A stretch of DNA of 64,000 bases from Chaetoderma sp. LZ-2023a (lineage: Eukaryota; Mollusca; Caudofoveata; Chaetodermatida; Chaetodermatidae). The DNA lies in contig CM067370.1 in the NCBI GenBank assembly GCA_034401795.1, forward strand, positions 102,862,028-102,926,027. The letters run 5' to 3'. The notes beneath the pieces were generated by a model. The model was not told the DNA's origin. It saw only the letters and a list, made by a program, of their open reading frames with translations, and did no database searches. The translations under genes and the position numbers were made by a program. Shown here piece after piece: positions 1-10,650 of this stretch. The number at the start of each line of letters is the position of its first letter. Position 1 is the stretch's first letter.

Positions 1-692
1 ACTACAGGGTTCGTGAAACTGTACTCGCTCTAAATATTGAATCTATGCGCAACTTCCTCATATCACATGATTTGCATTTTTCACGACAACATTTTATTAG
101 ATAGATTTGAAGAAGTATTTTCGTGTAATAAACGATTGTAAACACTTTATGCGGTCCTACATAATAGTATTTACTGCTGTGGTGGTGGGCCTAGTATATG
201 TTAAAGATAGTTGTCTGATGAAAATATTCTGTACCAGGAAATGTGTCCAATCTTCGTGCTATTCATGTTCAACCATTTTAAAGACTGGATTTCAACTTTT
301 ATGACAAATTTTGATGTAATAAACGATGGATTATTTATCGACGTCAATATCTGGAAAAACTTTGTCAAACCAAGATGCCGAGTTTGGAGGTAGGCTTGTA
401 TTAGGAAGTTTTCCCGTTTTCAAAGTGCTAAGAAAATCTAGGGACTGACATTGCTGAGTTTGGGGGTAGACTTCTATTAAGGCATAGGTGTTTAATAGGA
501 GGAATGCGTCGACGTAGTAGTTAACTCTAATGGAATGGAACATATAACATTTTTCCATTTAGCAAATCATTTGCATTTATATTTCAGATTTACTTAACAT
601 GCTGAGGGAGCATAATGATAGTGAGGTCATTGGGTCAGGTCCCCCCCCCCCCCCCCGCTCTTTCAATATTAAGGTTTTTTACTAGTCACGTT
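1..692. other. no gene recognised; short tandem duplication and poly-C run
   Basis: I see no coding region here. Two imperfect copies of a ~33-bp segment lie 76 bp apart, near 376 (tgccgagtttggaggtaggc) and 452 (tgctgagtttgggggtagac). This suggests a small tandem duplication. A run of 16 C lies at 641-656. Confidence 0.5.
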
Positions 693-1082
693 AATGGAGG
701 AAACCAGCTTATTTATTAGTCATATGACATCATAGCAACGATGTGACGTGTAGGCTGACATAATCAATTACGTCATGAATGACATAGCCAAGTGCATAAC
801 AAAACCTTAACTGATGACAGACTAAGCATTGTTGTACGAATTGGATGTCTTTACTGTTTAATAAACCTGCTTTTGCATATTATGAAACTAATTTGACTGG
901 GTGCTGTTGCTGCCATAGGCACCCATTCCAATTAGGTTCAAAATATACAGCAGCTTAACTGTATAGTTTTCTGGAAAATGAGATTCATAGAGGGCAGGGA
1001 TCGATTGATCCCAAGACTGTCAAAGCATGGGTGGAGCTTAGCTCGAGATGGTGTGGCATGGCTAAAACTGTATTCCTCCATT
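693..1082 (+). repeat. family A foldback MITE-like element, near full length
   Basis: The ends are an imperfect inverted repeat: aatggaggaa at the left and ttcctccatt at the right. In between, in family order, are a segment with degenerate TGACGTCA-like motifs (729-780), AATAAA before the hairpin (860), the hairpin arm around 'gaaactaatttgactggg' with a partly deleted second arm, a gatcgattgatc palindrome, and 'gtggagcttagct'. It has no ORF and is non-autonomous. The family is recognised from its many repeats in this window; I do not know a published name for it. Confidence 0.8.
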
Positions 1083-2056
1083 TTAACCTCTAAATAATAG
1101 TCGTGTTAAAGCTCTCATGTTCAATTAAATAGAGACACATTTGCATGAGATATGATATGCTTGCTGATTTCTGTGCAATTTACCCAACAAACATTGCACA
1201 GACTCAATGTTCATTCTAACTATTGGACACCATATTAGTTACGTCTGTTGTCTGTACAGACCAGGATTTCTTAAACAAAAAGTCCTCATCTGCATGTGCA
1301 ACTGTTCATTTGTCAGCCAGCTCTTGAGATGTGAGCGCATAGGATGTGTCATGGCAGTACGATTGACAGCGCATATTTCAGTATTATTCAGAGCACACAT
1401 ATCAATTTCTAGGAGAAAATATGAGAAAGCTGATGTATAATTTGACAAGAATGTGCATTAAAGTTGTTGCTGTCAACAACAGAAACAGAAATCAGTCAAA
1501 TTATTGTCAAAATAATTAGTAGCCAATGTGAGAGCAACATATCTACAGTTTTGATACAAATTTAAATGAAAATTATTACTGCTGCAGCTTTCCATCTGCA
1601 TATTCTAAAATAATCATCATAGCTTTCAGTTGAAACTTGTTGCAGATTAGACGAGCAATTAGGGAAGTAAGTTGTTGCTGATTAAGGCATCAACCACATT
1701 GTCAATCATTCTCCATAGAATCAGCAGATTCAATATCGATACCGGTCAAATTAGTTTCAAAATTTTCAATACCTTTCCTGTATAATTGTCGTGAAGCTGA
1801 GATGCTTGGATTCAAATGGTTGAATGCTGAGGAAGTGTGGCAGCCATCTTTTATTGATATTATGTACAGAAATATTTTCTTAACTTCCAGACTGAAGTGT
1901 GTTTACGCTGAGGATGAGTCATTCACTGTGCGCTGGCCTATCTTCATGATGCTAGGAAGGAAGCCGCTATAGTAATATTCTATTGGTAGATTTGCATGAG
2001 ATGAGATGTCTTTTGATTTCCCACATATAGAAACTTTGTACATTAAAGCTGTACTT
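1083..2056. other. no gene recognised; one family A fragment
   Basis: AT-rich sequence without coding signal. At 1743-1790 a fragment matches the second hairpin arm of family A (gtcaaattagtttcaaaatt) and the tail that follows it. Confidence 0.5.
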
Positions 2057-2296
2057 TTAGCCCTGTATACTCAAACCGGCCAAAAACAGCTCCTGTAGTG
2101 GTCTTGAGAAATTGTTCACTCGCAGACCAAGAGAAGAACATTTTTGAAAATTTACAACCGCAATGACTGGCTTGATAACCGAGTCAGTCATTATAGTGGT
2201 AAATAAAAAAAAAATAGTCTTCTCTTCGTCTACAAATTGACACTTTCTTTCAGAAAATTAAATTTTTCTTGAACAAATTTACGGCTTAAATGGTTA
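2057..2296. repeat. family B foldback element (TTAACCC-type ends)
   Basis: This is an imperfect palindrome. The left part has 'ggccaaaaacagctcctg', 'gtggtcttgagaaat' and 'agaccaagagaag'. The centre is 'atgactggcttgataaccga'. The right half returns with 'agtcttctcttcgtct'. It ends in 'tggttaa'. Compared with better copies (45087-45303, 21169-21528), the first TTAACCC has decayed to tttagccc. It has no coding capacity. Confidence 0.65.
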
Positions 2297-2854
2297 AATA
2301 TTTCATATGATTATAATGGTCAGCTTCTACACAAGCTCATCAGACAAAGTACTTTTGTGAGCAAAATACAGAATGTGACAGTTATTCTTAGAATACACTA
2401 ATGCCTGTGTATAGTGAACAAAAATTGTTGCTCTTTGACCCTTTGGCCCTTACAGACCAGAAACTGCTAAGGAAGGATTTGATCTGTCACTCGAGTATCT
2501 GCGGTTATAATCAGTTACATCACTCGGTAGCTTAGGTAACATGCATAATGACGTATTCATAGTTTCACACATCCGGGCATCTTGAGATCAGCTGCCATTA
2601 AAGTTGGGGCAAACTTACTACATGCTAAAGAGGACTGCCCATAGCAAAGCATTGTTTACATTTTCCATGAAGCTCAAACCATTACATCCTGTATCTGAGA
2701 GTCTATAATAACCCTGCCACGTATAAGAAAACATCAATTCATGAGTGAATTTTGCAAGATAGTAAAGAAAATGTAATTAAGGTTTTACACCTCATAATGT
2801 TAAATTAGCCCCTCCAAAAATGGCGTCGCTCCTTGGGTATTATGGGAAATTTGA
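2297..2854. other. no gene recognised
   Basis: I see no coding region, RNA gene or clear repeat in this stretch. Confidence 0.4.
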
Positions 2855-3235
2855 TTATGTCATCGCGATTCTATGAATTATAACTCTGTCATGAAGCCTG
2901 AAAAGTCTGGCAAGTGTATAAATTGTATGTCTTTGATGGATTTACAATTTAATAAAGATTTCTTTGAATATTTTGAAGCTAATTTGAATGGGAGCAGTTC
3001 CTGCCATAGGCAGCAATGGCCCCGAGTGAAATTAGTTTCAAATATTCAACCACCTACCGGTATATTGCCATGAAAATGAGATTCTGGGAATTTGTGGTTC
3101 AAATATATAAATCAATTCCAACATGTGGGGGAAAAGTGGTTGGAACTTTAAGCTAGAAATGGGTGGAGCATGGCTAGAAATGGGTGGAGCATGGCTAGAA
3201 ATGGGTGGAGCATGGCTAGAAATGGAAAGAAATAT
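2855..3235 (+). repeat. family A element with expanded 20-bp tandem tail
   Basis: Family A order is kept: AATAAA at 2951, the first arm (gaatattttgaagctaattt), a loop around 'gccataggcagc', and the second arm 'aaattagtttcaaatattca'. The tail motif 'tagaaatgggtggagcatgg', usually present once or twice, occurs four times in tandem between about 3155 and 3230. That is a small minisatellite inside the element. Confidence 0.75.
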
Positions 3236-3494
3236 GGCCCAAATCCGATCTTACAAACCAGGAATCCACGCTATTTGGACCAAGTTCTGGTACTATTACC
3301 TGCACAATGCAAACTGCCAGCAACCTGGCAGGTGTGTTTATACAATGATCTTCAGATAAAGTCAAGACTTTCTTCTGTCCAGCAAATTGCACTTGTTTCA
3401 GCCAGTGTCACTCCACTAGTAATAAATCAATCCAATCTCAGTTCCAGCCATGATTCAGATACCATACAGAGCAACACCCATCTGGCAGGTGTCT

Positions 3495-3727
3495 TTAACC
3501 ATTTATACCTCATATCAGCCAAAAACAGCTTCTGCAGTGGTCTTGAGAAATGTCCATTTACAGACCAAGAGAAGACTATTTTTGAGAAGTTACCACTGGA
3601 GTTACTGGCTCAATAACTGTTCCATTCCATTGGTAAATTTTCAAAAACAGTTCTCTTTGTCTGCAAATGGACATTTTCTATGAGAAATTGGAAATTTTTT
3701 GAACAAATTCGAAGGTTAACGGGTTAA
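3495..3727. repeat. family B foldback element
   Basis: It runs from TTAACC (3495) to GGGTTAA (3727). The arms pair 'gtccatttacagaccaagag' with 'ctctttgtctgcaaatggac'. The centre is 'gagttactggctcaataact'. TTAA ends next to CCC are typical of piggyBac-type target sites and termini, so this may be a piggyBac-type MITE. That assignment is inferred from the ends alone. Confidence 0.7.
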
Positions 3728-4400
3728 TTAAACCCATCACGGCCTACATGAACAAAATTCCACCTGCTATTCAACAAATAATGCATGCTCCAGCCTGTGT
3801 CACCATAGCCGCTACTACGGTAATCATCTCAACCCTTCACAACAATCTGTGCTAACTAACATGTTTCTCTCTTTGTATTTGGAAACATTTTACCTTATTT
3901 ATTAGCTGTACTGTAAGAGTATTTATCTTAATATGTAACAGAAGCATAAAATTACCCAATACATTTCTGTATGTTGTCTTTAACCCTTTGTTAACAAAAG
4001 CCACCCTCTGCAGTGGTATTGAGTGAATCTACATCCCAGACAAGACTAATCTATGATAATCAATGAATCGTGAAAAGTATCTACTTTGGATACAAGACAT
4101 CTTTAGTCCATGATGCATCCATATACTAAGTTTGGTTACTGTATACAAAAAACTGTTGAAACTACAGCTCGGACAAGAATAATCTATGCTGTTCAGTAAA
4201 CTGTGAAAAGTAGGTCACAGTGACCTACTTTGATACACAACACATCTTTAGTCCATGATGCATCCATATAACAAGTTTAGTGACTATACATGAAATCCAG
4301 TGAAAATATGGTCCAGACAAAAAATCCGGGATGGACGCACGCTCAGACAGACTCACACATGTGCGCACAGACAAAGCGATTACTATATACCTCTGCAAGC
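3728..4400. repeat. one-ended family B start and two ~127-bp tandem units
   Basis: A family B left end (TTAACCCTTT at 3980) is not followed by a complete element. From about 4030 to 4290 a ~127-bp unit occurs twice. The shared parts are 'actttgga/atacaagacatc' and 'tttagtccatgatgcatcca'. The second copy ends with 'acagacaaagcgattactat', a common invertebrate repeat tail. It has no coding potential. Confidence 0.6.
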
Positions 4401-4424
4401 ATGGTTATAATAATACTGTGTATA

Positions 4425-5590
4425 TGTAATGCACCAATAACCAATTTGGTCTGTTTGTAAACGACTCATATATCAATTTGTTATCGGTGCACCCATTTGT
4501 AAGCAGTACAGAACCATCTGGCAATTTGTTATCGGCACACCTGTGTGTAAATGGCGCATGGACTGTATGCAGATTTCTTATCAGCGAGCCCGTTTGTAAA
4601 TGATGCATAGCTCATAAGCAAATTTGTTGTCAGCAATTCGGCATTCCCGTTTGTAGATGGTCATGGCCCATATGTCAATATAAAATTTGCGCTAATAAGA
4701 AATGTACGTAGTTGTAAACGAATTGTGATTTCTAGCCCTACCTTTGTAGATCAATGATTAATTTTCAGTCACTAGGTTAGTTTATTTGACACGTCTTACC
4801 GAAAGAAACGCAGTCTATCAAACTAGGTGGTGGTGGGTCACTGAATCTGTATATGACATGGCTGCTTAAGCGCTGGGAGAGGTGTGAGGCACACAGTTTT
4901 AACCAAAATATTGTTCTAATGTATGCATAAATAAGGGCTGTTAATTCTTCAAAAATAATCTCTTGCTCTACAAATGGATATTTCCTCATGAGAAGATTTA
5001 ATTTTGCTTTCATAAATTTGAGCGGTATTTAAAGTGCTTATGAATGGAGTCCAAAAATACATGAATTGTACTCCATGTTAGTCACTTCATTTGATCCTTG
5101 CGTTATCAAACCTCTCATTAATCACTTTGATCCTTATGTACATACATTACGTATAATCACAAAACAATGGATTAATCAGCGGCTTGAATCAATTCTATTG
5201 TCCAGCACTTACTGATGTGCACAAGCATATATGCACTCATTCTTTTACTGATGCATGCATAATTATTGACTACCCATCTGAAGGAATGAGTGAATGAACG
5301 AACAGATGGATGAATGGACAGATAAATACATAAGCAACAAAGACATGTATGAATGAACACACCCATAAATACAATCACACGTCTGAACACCTGAATGGAT
5401 CACTGAAATGATCAGCAAGAAAGAATTAATGAATTTATGGATGTATTGCCTATTGGCGCAAGTTTGATATTAGCATATGGGCCGTGCACTGTTTACAAAC
5501 AGGTGCGCCGATAAGAAATTGGTATATGGGTCAGTGCCATTTACAAATGGTCCTGCAACATTTAGAAACGGGCCAAATTGGTTATTGGAT
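4425..5590. repeat. FB-like foldback element with subrepeat-built inverted arms
   Basis: The left arm (about 4425-4715) consists of five or six imperfect ~49-bp units, each with 'aatttgttatcggcrcacc' followed by 'gtttgtaaatggtgcat'. The right arm (about 5440-5590) holds the same units in inverted orientation, for example 'tgtttacaaacaggtgcgcc' and 'ggccaaattggttattgg'. The ~720-bp interior contains a family B fragment near 4935-5010 and a tgaatga-rich stretch at 5280-5400. Arms made of short tandem units recall the Drosophila FB foldback class. That is a structural analogy, not a shown homology. Confidence 0.55.
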
Positions 5591-5636
5591 CGCTACATAC
5601 ACACTCGCTTTTTGTGATCTTACCCCTTGAAACAAT

Positions 5637-6085
5637 GTATTCCAGTCAAATTAATTTCAATATATTCAACAGGTTACATATGTGTAATTCACCTTTCCAG
5701 ACTATGTACCCATCATATGACGTCATAATCATCTACGCGGTGTGTAGAATGACATCATAGTGGATGACGTCATGAATGACGTCAATAAGTACGTCACGAA
5801 CGCATATTTGATGACGGTCTATGAGTTGTTGTACAAATTGTTTGCTTTTACTATCTAATAAATATTCTGTAGAATATTTTGAAACTAATTTGACTTGACG
5901 CTGTTGCTGCCATAGGCAGCAACAGCACCCAGTCAAATTAGTTACAAAATATTCAACAGCTTCCCTGCATAGTTTTCAGGAAATTTATAGATAGGGCATT
6001 TGGGGATCGATCAATCCAAACACGGCGAGGTGTGGGTGGAGCTTAGCTAGTGATGGGCGGGGCATAGCTAAAAATGGAAAGTCCA
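5637..6085 (+). repeat. family A fragment followed by a family A element with intact hairpin
   Basis: At 5640-5676 there is a fragment of the second arm ('cagtcaaattaatttcaata'). The main copy, about 5700-6085, carries three TGACGTCA or near-TGACGTCA palindromes (5718-5790), ATAAATATT before the hairpin, and a 93-bp hairpin at 5867-5959. The hairpin arms are about 45 bp with a CATA loop. The tail has 'ggggatcgatcaatcc' and 'gatgggcggggcatagctaa'. This is one of the two best-preserved hairpins of the family. Confidence 0.85.
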
Positions 6086-6860
6086 TTGGCTTGAATTTGA
6101 GATTAGAGTGCTACACAGTTGAACGGATTACATTAGCCATTTTAACTCTACAGGTGTAGATTGCATAAATTCATTATGATGTACATTTAAGAAATATTCT
6201 TTTGAATGTTTTGAAACTAATTTGACCTGAAAGCTGTTTGAAGTACTTGTTTAGTGAATGTCCATTTGGTCTGCAAATGTGCATTCGTTTTGTATGCCTT
6301 GCCCATTAAAGGCTTCTGTGAAAAAGGTAAAACGTCTGCAAAGATCTTAAAACAAGCTTGATAGAATCTCAGTAGATGTGGAGTCAGGGTTTTCTTTTTC
6401 TTTTCCAGATTTCAAATCACACCCAATGTTGTGGAATTCTATTGGTCCTATGGTTATACCATTTCCTGGGTTAAAGTTCGAGCCAAATTGCACCCGTATT
6501 TTCTGAGACATCTACCAATCCAGAATTTGATCTGATCCGGTTCTGAGTTCTTTTATCTAGATCATGGCCAACGTCTAGAAATCCCTTTGCATGGCAAATA
6601 AGCTTTTGTGACTGACTGACTGACGAACTAAGGCACATGACAATTTATTGAGCTGCTTCCTTCAGCTAAAAATCCTTGAAAATAGTTTAACAATGTCCTC
6701 AAATGTGAGTCTGGATGCCAAAAACACAGTTTTGACCTTCCTGTTATACTTTAACAGATGTGGCTATGTGGGTGTGTGTGACAGTAATTAATGCACAAGT
6801 TCACGTCAGGAACAATAAATGCTACCAACCTTTTGGAGAATTCTATCACATTCAAAGAAG
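6086..6860. other. no gene recognised; repeat fragments
   Basis: At 6185-6310 there are fragments resembling family A ('gttttgaaactaatttgacc') and family B ('gtccatttggtctgcaaatg'). The segment 6500-6620 ('ttttatctagatcatggcc') resembles 39500-39590 ('ttttatccagatcacggtc'), so it is another dispersed repeat. No gene is visible. Confidence 0.5.
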
Positions 6861-6891
6861 TTTAGAGTGATTCTTTCCAAGAGTCAACAGT

Positions 6892-8785
6892 ATGGAATCA
6901 GCAAGCACGTCTTCCAACAACTCAGCGCGGTCAGCAGAAACCATAGCTAACCTATTCAACAATGCTGTCATTGATGATTTGGTGAAAAATTTGCAGAGAC
7001 ACAAATGGTCACAGATGGACAACGAGGCAGTCGAAGAGGTACCACTGCCCAGACGCGAACCCACGGAAGAAACCTTGTATCCCAGAGGAACACGTGCAGG
7101 CCTACCACCAATGGCGCAATGGTGCGTGCAAACATACATGGATGCTACTGCAACTGGATAAACTAGAAGCATCCATTTCTATCAATAATGATGATATTAA
7201 CTTGTGAAGCAATGTCGCGTCATACAACCTCTCGCTACTCGGAAACAGAGCAGGCCGACTTTCGAACAGACGACAGAAAGCAGGTTTCAAGGCAGCAGCA
7301 GAAAACGAAGAAGTATTTCTAGAAGCACAGAAAGCAGTCATGACCACAACCCTGAAAACATGTGAATGGGCCACAAGTCTGCCAAAATGAGCATGGACAA
7401 GGGAAAGGGGCACATATGTTCCAGCTAGTCAAGAGACTAACTTTGTTAATACAATCACTTAAGTAGTCACATACAACTATAATTTGAATATTTTTCTAAA
7501 CTACAAAAATAAATTTTCCGGTCAGCAAAAACCTTTTGTTGTCAACCTTCCATCCAAAGCTATTTCAAAGGAAACATGGGAAGTCCTAGAGACTGGGCTT
7601 ACGCCTAAGCTTCAGCCCAATGGTTACCGAGCCTAACCTAGGACAACTTCATAAAGATCTAAACAATTTCTTTAGAAGATTATGGTTGAAACTACATTTT
7701 CAGTTCGCTCTTAGCTATTGGGAAATTGAAAACATGTCCACACCGGACACCAATGCCACACGAATCTCAAATAGCTCACACCCCAAATAGCACTAGCGAT
7801 AGTTTCATGGACAAACTATCACCTAAGACCAAGCCAGCCAGCATCTACTCCCTAAGATCCATATGAAATAAGATGGCCAACTACCTAACCAAGGTGAAAT
7901 CTTACATCCGTGACACCACTGACGTACACATAAATTGGAAAACTGGAGCCATTCCGCAACACGCAACATTGGTCAACATGGATGTCACCTCACTGTACTC
8001 CAACATCCCATCCCACACTGAGTGTCTAAAAGCAGTCTCAAGTATACATGGGTTTTCAGGACAGCTCACACGCAGGCTGCTGGCATTACTCAAAATTGCC
8101 CTAACGTGTAACAATTTTGAGTTCAGCGATGATCATTACCTGCAAGTTGGAGGCACAGCTATGTGCACTAAAGTAGTACCCTGCTATGTGAATATCTGCA
8201 TTGCCCAACTACTAAGCACAGCCGACCACAAACCCGCTCTCTGATATATTGATGACATTTTCCTAATCTGGAAAACCCCATAATATGAATAATGCGCAGC
8301 CGAACATTAAATTCACAGCAGAACAATCTACAAAATCTATTAAATTTGTCCCCAAATAAACACCTGGGATTTAATGTGTACACCAAACCCACCGATATAC
8401 ACGGATATCTGCATTATTCCACAACACCCAGATATCTGCATTAATACACATCACACCCGGTATCATCTAAGCAAGCAAGCTCATACGGACAATTCCTGAG
8501 ACTAAGAAGGATCTGTTACAGAAACTGATTTCCTCAAAAAACGCACATGATATCCAACGAGTGACCTAATCTCTGGCTTACAAATGGGACAAAAACTCTT
8601 AAGATATTCTACCGAAACCTACCAACACCAGAATACCGTGTATAACTGACTTTCATCAACACAGCAAACTAGCTCAGAAAGTCATCAAAAGCCAGTAGCC
8701 ACAACTGCAAAGCAACCAAAATTGTCGGCGCACAATCATAGAAATTCCACATTTTGGCCATAGACGCAATCTATCTCTTAAAGAC
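6892..8785 (+). pseudogene. Penelope-like element, N-terminal region and reverse transcriptase (decayed)
   Basis: Pieces of a Penelope-type reverse transcriptase appear in several plus frames. 7530-7640 reads VVNLPSKAISKETWEVLETG, followed by a FFRRLWLKLHF segment; this matches the region upstream of the RT in Penelope proteins. From 7873 the RT follows: SYIRDTTDV, then LVNMDVTSLYSNIP (motif A, catalytic Asp), LTCNNFEFSDDHYLQVGGTAM, and after a stop YIDDIFLIW (motif C, two Asp) at about 8244-8270. A thumb-like part ends in RRNLSLKD at 8785. Stops and frameshifts show it is dead. The reading resumes after the DIRS insertion at 15474. The family is recalled from general knowledge; a profile search against RVT_1 and Penelope RTs would settle it. 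Confidence 0.75.
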
Positions 8786-8880
8786 TGCAGGAAATTTCAA
8801 TTTCCCTTTCTCCGAGATCTAACAATACTATCATTCTGTTACTTTCTGATACACAGCTGGCCTTGACAGCTGGCTCTAGG
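8786..8880 (-). repeat. DIRS 3' inverted terminal repeat
   Basis: 8823-8878 matches the reverse complement of about 15409-15465 almost exactly over ~55 bp (shared core ttctgttactttctgataca). The outer 37 bp (tgcaggaaatttcaatttcc onwards) are specific to this end and reappear inverted in the internal complementary region. Confidence 0.85.
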
Positions 8881-8918
8881 ACTATAGACTTAGAAAGCTT
8901 TACCGACTCCTTGGAACC

Positions 8919-8948
8919 GGGTACTCGGCTCCCAACTGCCGAGTACCC
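8919..8948. other. short perfect stem-loop between DIRS 3' repeat and internal complementary region
   Basis: gggtactcggc and gccgagtaccc form an 11-bp perfect stem around an 8-nt loop. Its role is unknown; it might act in 3' end formation of the element RNA. Confidence 0.5.
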
Positions 8949-9034
8949 GTCTACCATAGAGCTGATATTGTTTGCATAGCCACCAAACAAGAGAAAACCA
9001 TGGCTTGTCTCCGTGGGGCTGGGAGGCTGGGTCC

Positions 9035-9142
9035 GTAACAGAATGGTGAGTATTGTTAGATCTCGGAGAAAGGGAAATTGAAATTTCCTGCATTCTCCTT
9101 CGATCAATACTCACCATTCTGTTACTTTCTGATATACACCAG
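9035..9142 (-). repeat. DIRS internal complementary region (ICR)
   Basis: 9035-9092 is the reverse complement of the 3' repeat outer end (8786-8842, one indel). 9093-9142 is the reverse complement of the 5' repeat outer end (15424-15473). The two ends are thus joined head to tail (...tttcctgca|ttctccttcg...). This is the arrangement DIRS elements are believed to use to template completion of a circular intermediate. Confidence 0.85.
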
Positions 9143-9639
9143 ATTTGTTCAGTAACCTGGTGGGAAGGGGCAAGCCATAAATGCTACTTTTGCCCCTTGG
9201 AGAAAGATTTTAGACTTAACAACTTGACTAATGGAGACCTAAAATGACCGTCAAGTTACCGAAACCGAATCACATTTGCGTCACTGCCCCCCCCCCCCTT
9301 TTTCTCCTAAGAAAAGGGAGAGAACTCATGAACATGTATCTCGCCTGAAACACAAATATGCCAAGAGGGTTAACTGCTCCTTGCATATCCACATGTATTA
9401 GCCTGGGAATGAGCATGAATATATAAGATGAATGAACATGATATATAGACATAATACAAAAAACTCTCACTAATGAATTACCTTATGATAACTGGACTTC
9501 AGACATACCGCCTCCAACCATTCACTGCTCCGGCCATCAGTGACACAATCTGGTTGTCATCCTCACGCCCGACCATGCCTGCTTTAGGTTCTTTTCTAAA
9601 CGAAGTGAAAAAAGGGTGAAGAGCAGTGTGGTCACTTAA
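9143..9639. other. DIRS 3' untranslated stretch
   Basis: Between the recombinase stop and the internal complementary region I see no ORF. A run of ten C lies near 9289-9298. Confidence 0.5.
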
Positions 9640-10650
9640 CTATCGTCTCAAAACAGCTAAAGCGAGTGGATTGGTTGAGTCTGACACATCCCTCATATAG
9701 TAATCCGTAAATGAGGACTCACAGTGCCATTGTGCAATGGCCATGATGTCCTCTAACGGAACACCACTGTAAAGGGCGGTCGAGGCGGGTATTCCTCGAA
9801 CATTGTGTGCCCTTACGCCTTGCACCTGGTGCCAAGTCGCCATCTCATGAGTAGTCTGAATGCATTCGACTACCCAACGAGAGATAGAATCCATGGATGC
9901 GGCGCCATAAGGCTTCTTATGACAGATCCATAGATGTCTATCGTTCGACCATAACGAGTCAGTCCATTTCTTGTACTTAGTCAAAGCACGGACCGGGCAC
10001 CAGACACTGGCATCACGATCAAACCTAGTTAACTTCGGTATTATGATCAGTTTGCTGGGATATCTCAAAGATTGATTCTTTGACAAAAACTCTGCTCTTG
10101 GCAGAAGACGCAGACCCTCTCCAGAGACAATAAATCGGTCCCTCTCTGCCGAAAGCGCATGGATCTCACTGCGCCTTCTAGCTGAGGAAGCTGCCAATAG
10201 AAAGACCGCCTTTAGAGTCAAATGCTTTAGACTAGCCGAACGCAACGGTTCGAAAGGGTGCTTGGCCAGTACATTAAGCACTAAAGATAGACTCCAGGCA
10301 GGAATGACTACTGGTTGTCTCTGTCGGAGATTGCTCATTCCCTTCACCATCACATTTAACTGGGCCACCTCTGGACTATCCCTGTTGGCTAGACAAGGGA
10401 TAACTGATGCCAAAACTGACTTGTATCCAGCAATTGTGACGGGAGCTAGTCCTGAAAAGAACAGCTCACAGAGAAAGTCTGCTATTTGCTGAATAGTGGA
10501 TTGAAAGGTATCAATACCCTTTTCTTCACACCAGTCTGCAAATCTGTTAACCTTGTTGTTATATGACTTGAAGGTTGCTCTCCTTGTCGCAGCCGCGACG
10601 AAATCAGCAGCTTGTCGAGAAAAGCCTTCCGACGTGGAACGCTGTTTGAT
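9640..10650 (-). CDS. DIRS tyrosine recombinase (C-terminal ORF, frame open)
   Basis: The enzyme would cut and rejoin DNA to integrate the DIRS circle. The reading frame is open from about 11778 to 9640, but only the part below ~10650 looks like recombinase; upstream it runs antisense to frame over the RT/RNase H region. An N-terminal SAM-like core-binding part (FADWCEEKGIDTF, ADFLCELF, TIAGYKSVLASVIP) precedes the catalytic domain. The expected residues are visible: Arg in SSARRRSEIHAL, the His-x-x-Arg box in RAHNVRG, a Trp-rich AIAQWHCESSF and the nucleophile Tyr in FTDYYMRDV. The stop follows shortly after at 9640, as in the family. The ORF overlaps the RNase H frame at 10482-10650, which is usual for DIRS1. 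The exact start is uncertain. Confidence 0.82.
   Translation of the reverse strand: MKQRSTSEGFSRQAADFVAAATRRATFKSYNNKVNRFADWCEEKGIDTFQSTIQQIADFLCELFFSGLAPVTIAGYKSVLASVIPCLANRDSPEVAQLNVMVKGMSNLRQRQPVVIPAWSLSLVLNVLAKHPFEPLRSASLKHLTLKAVFLLAASSARRRSEIHALSAERDRFIVSGEGLRLLPRAEFLSKNQSLRYPSKLIIIPKLTRFDRDASVWCPVRALTKYKKWTDSLWSNDRHLWICHKKPYGAASMDSISRWVVECIQTTHEMATWHQVQGVRAHNVRGIPASTALYSGVPLEDIMAIAQWHCESSFTDYYMRDVSDSTNPLALAVLRR

Noticed and set aside
3170-3616. 148-codon plus-strand frame
   Set aside because: It spans a family A tail and a family B element and has no protein-like composition; both are non-coding repeats.
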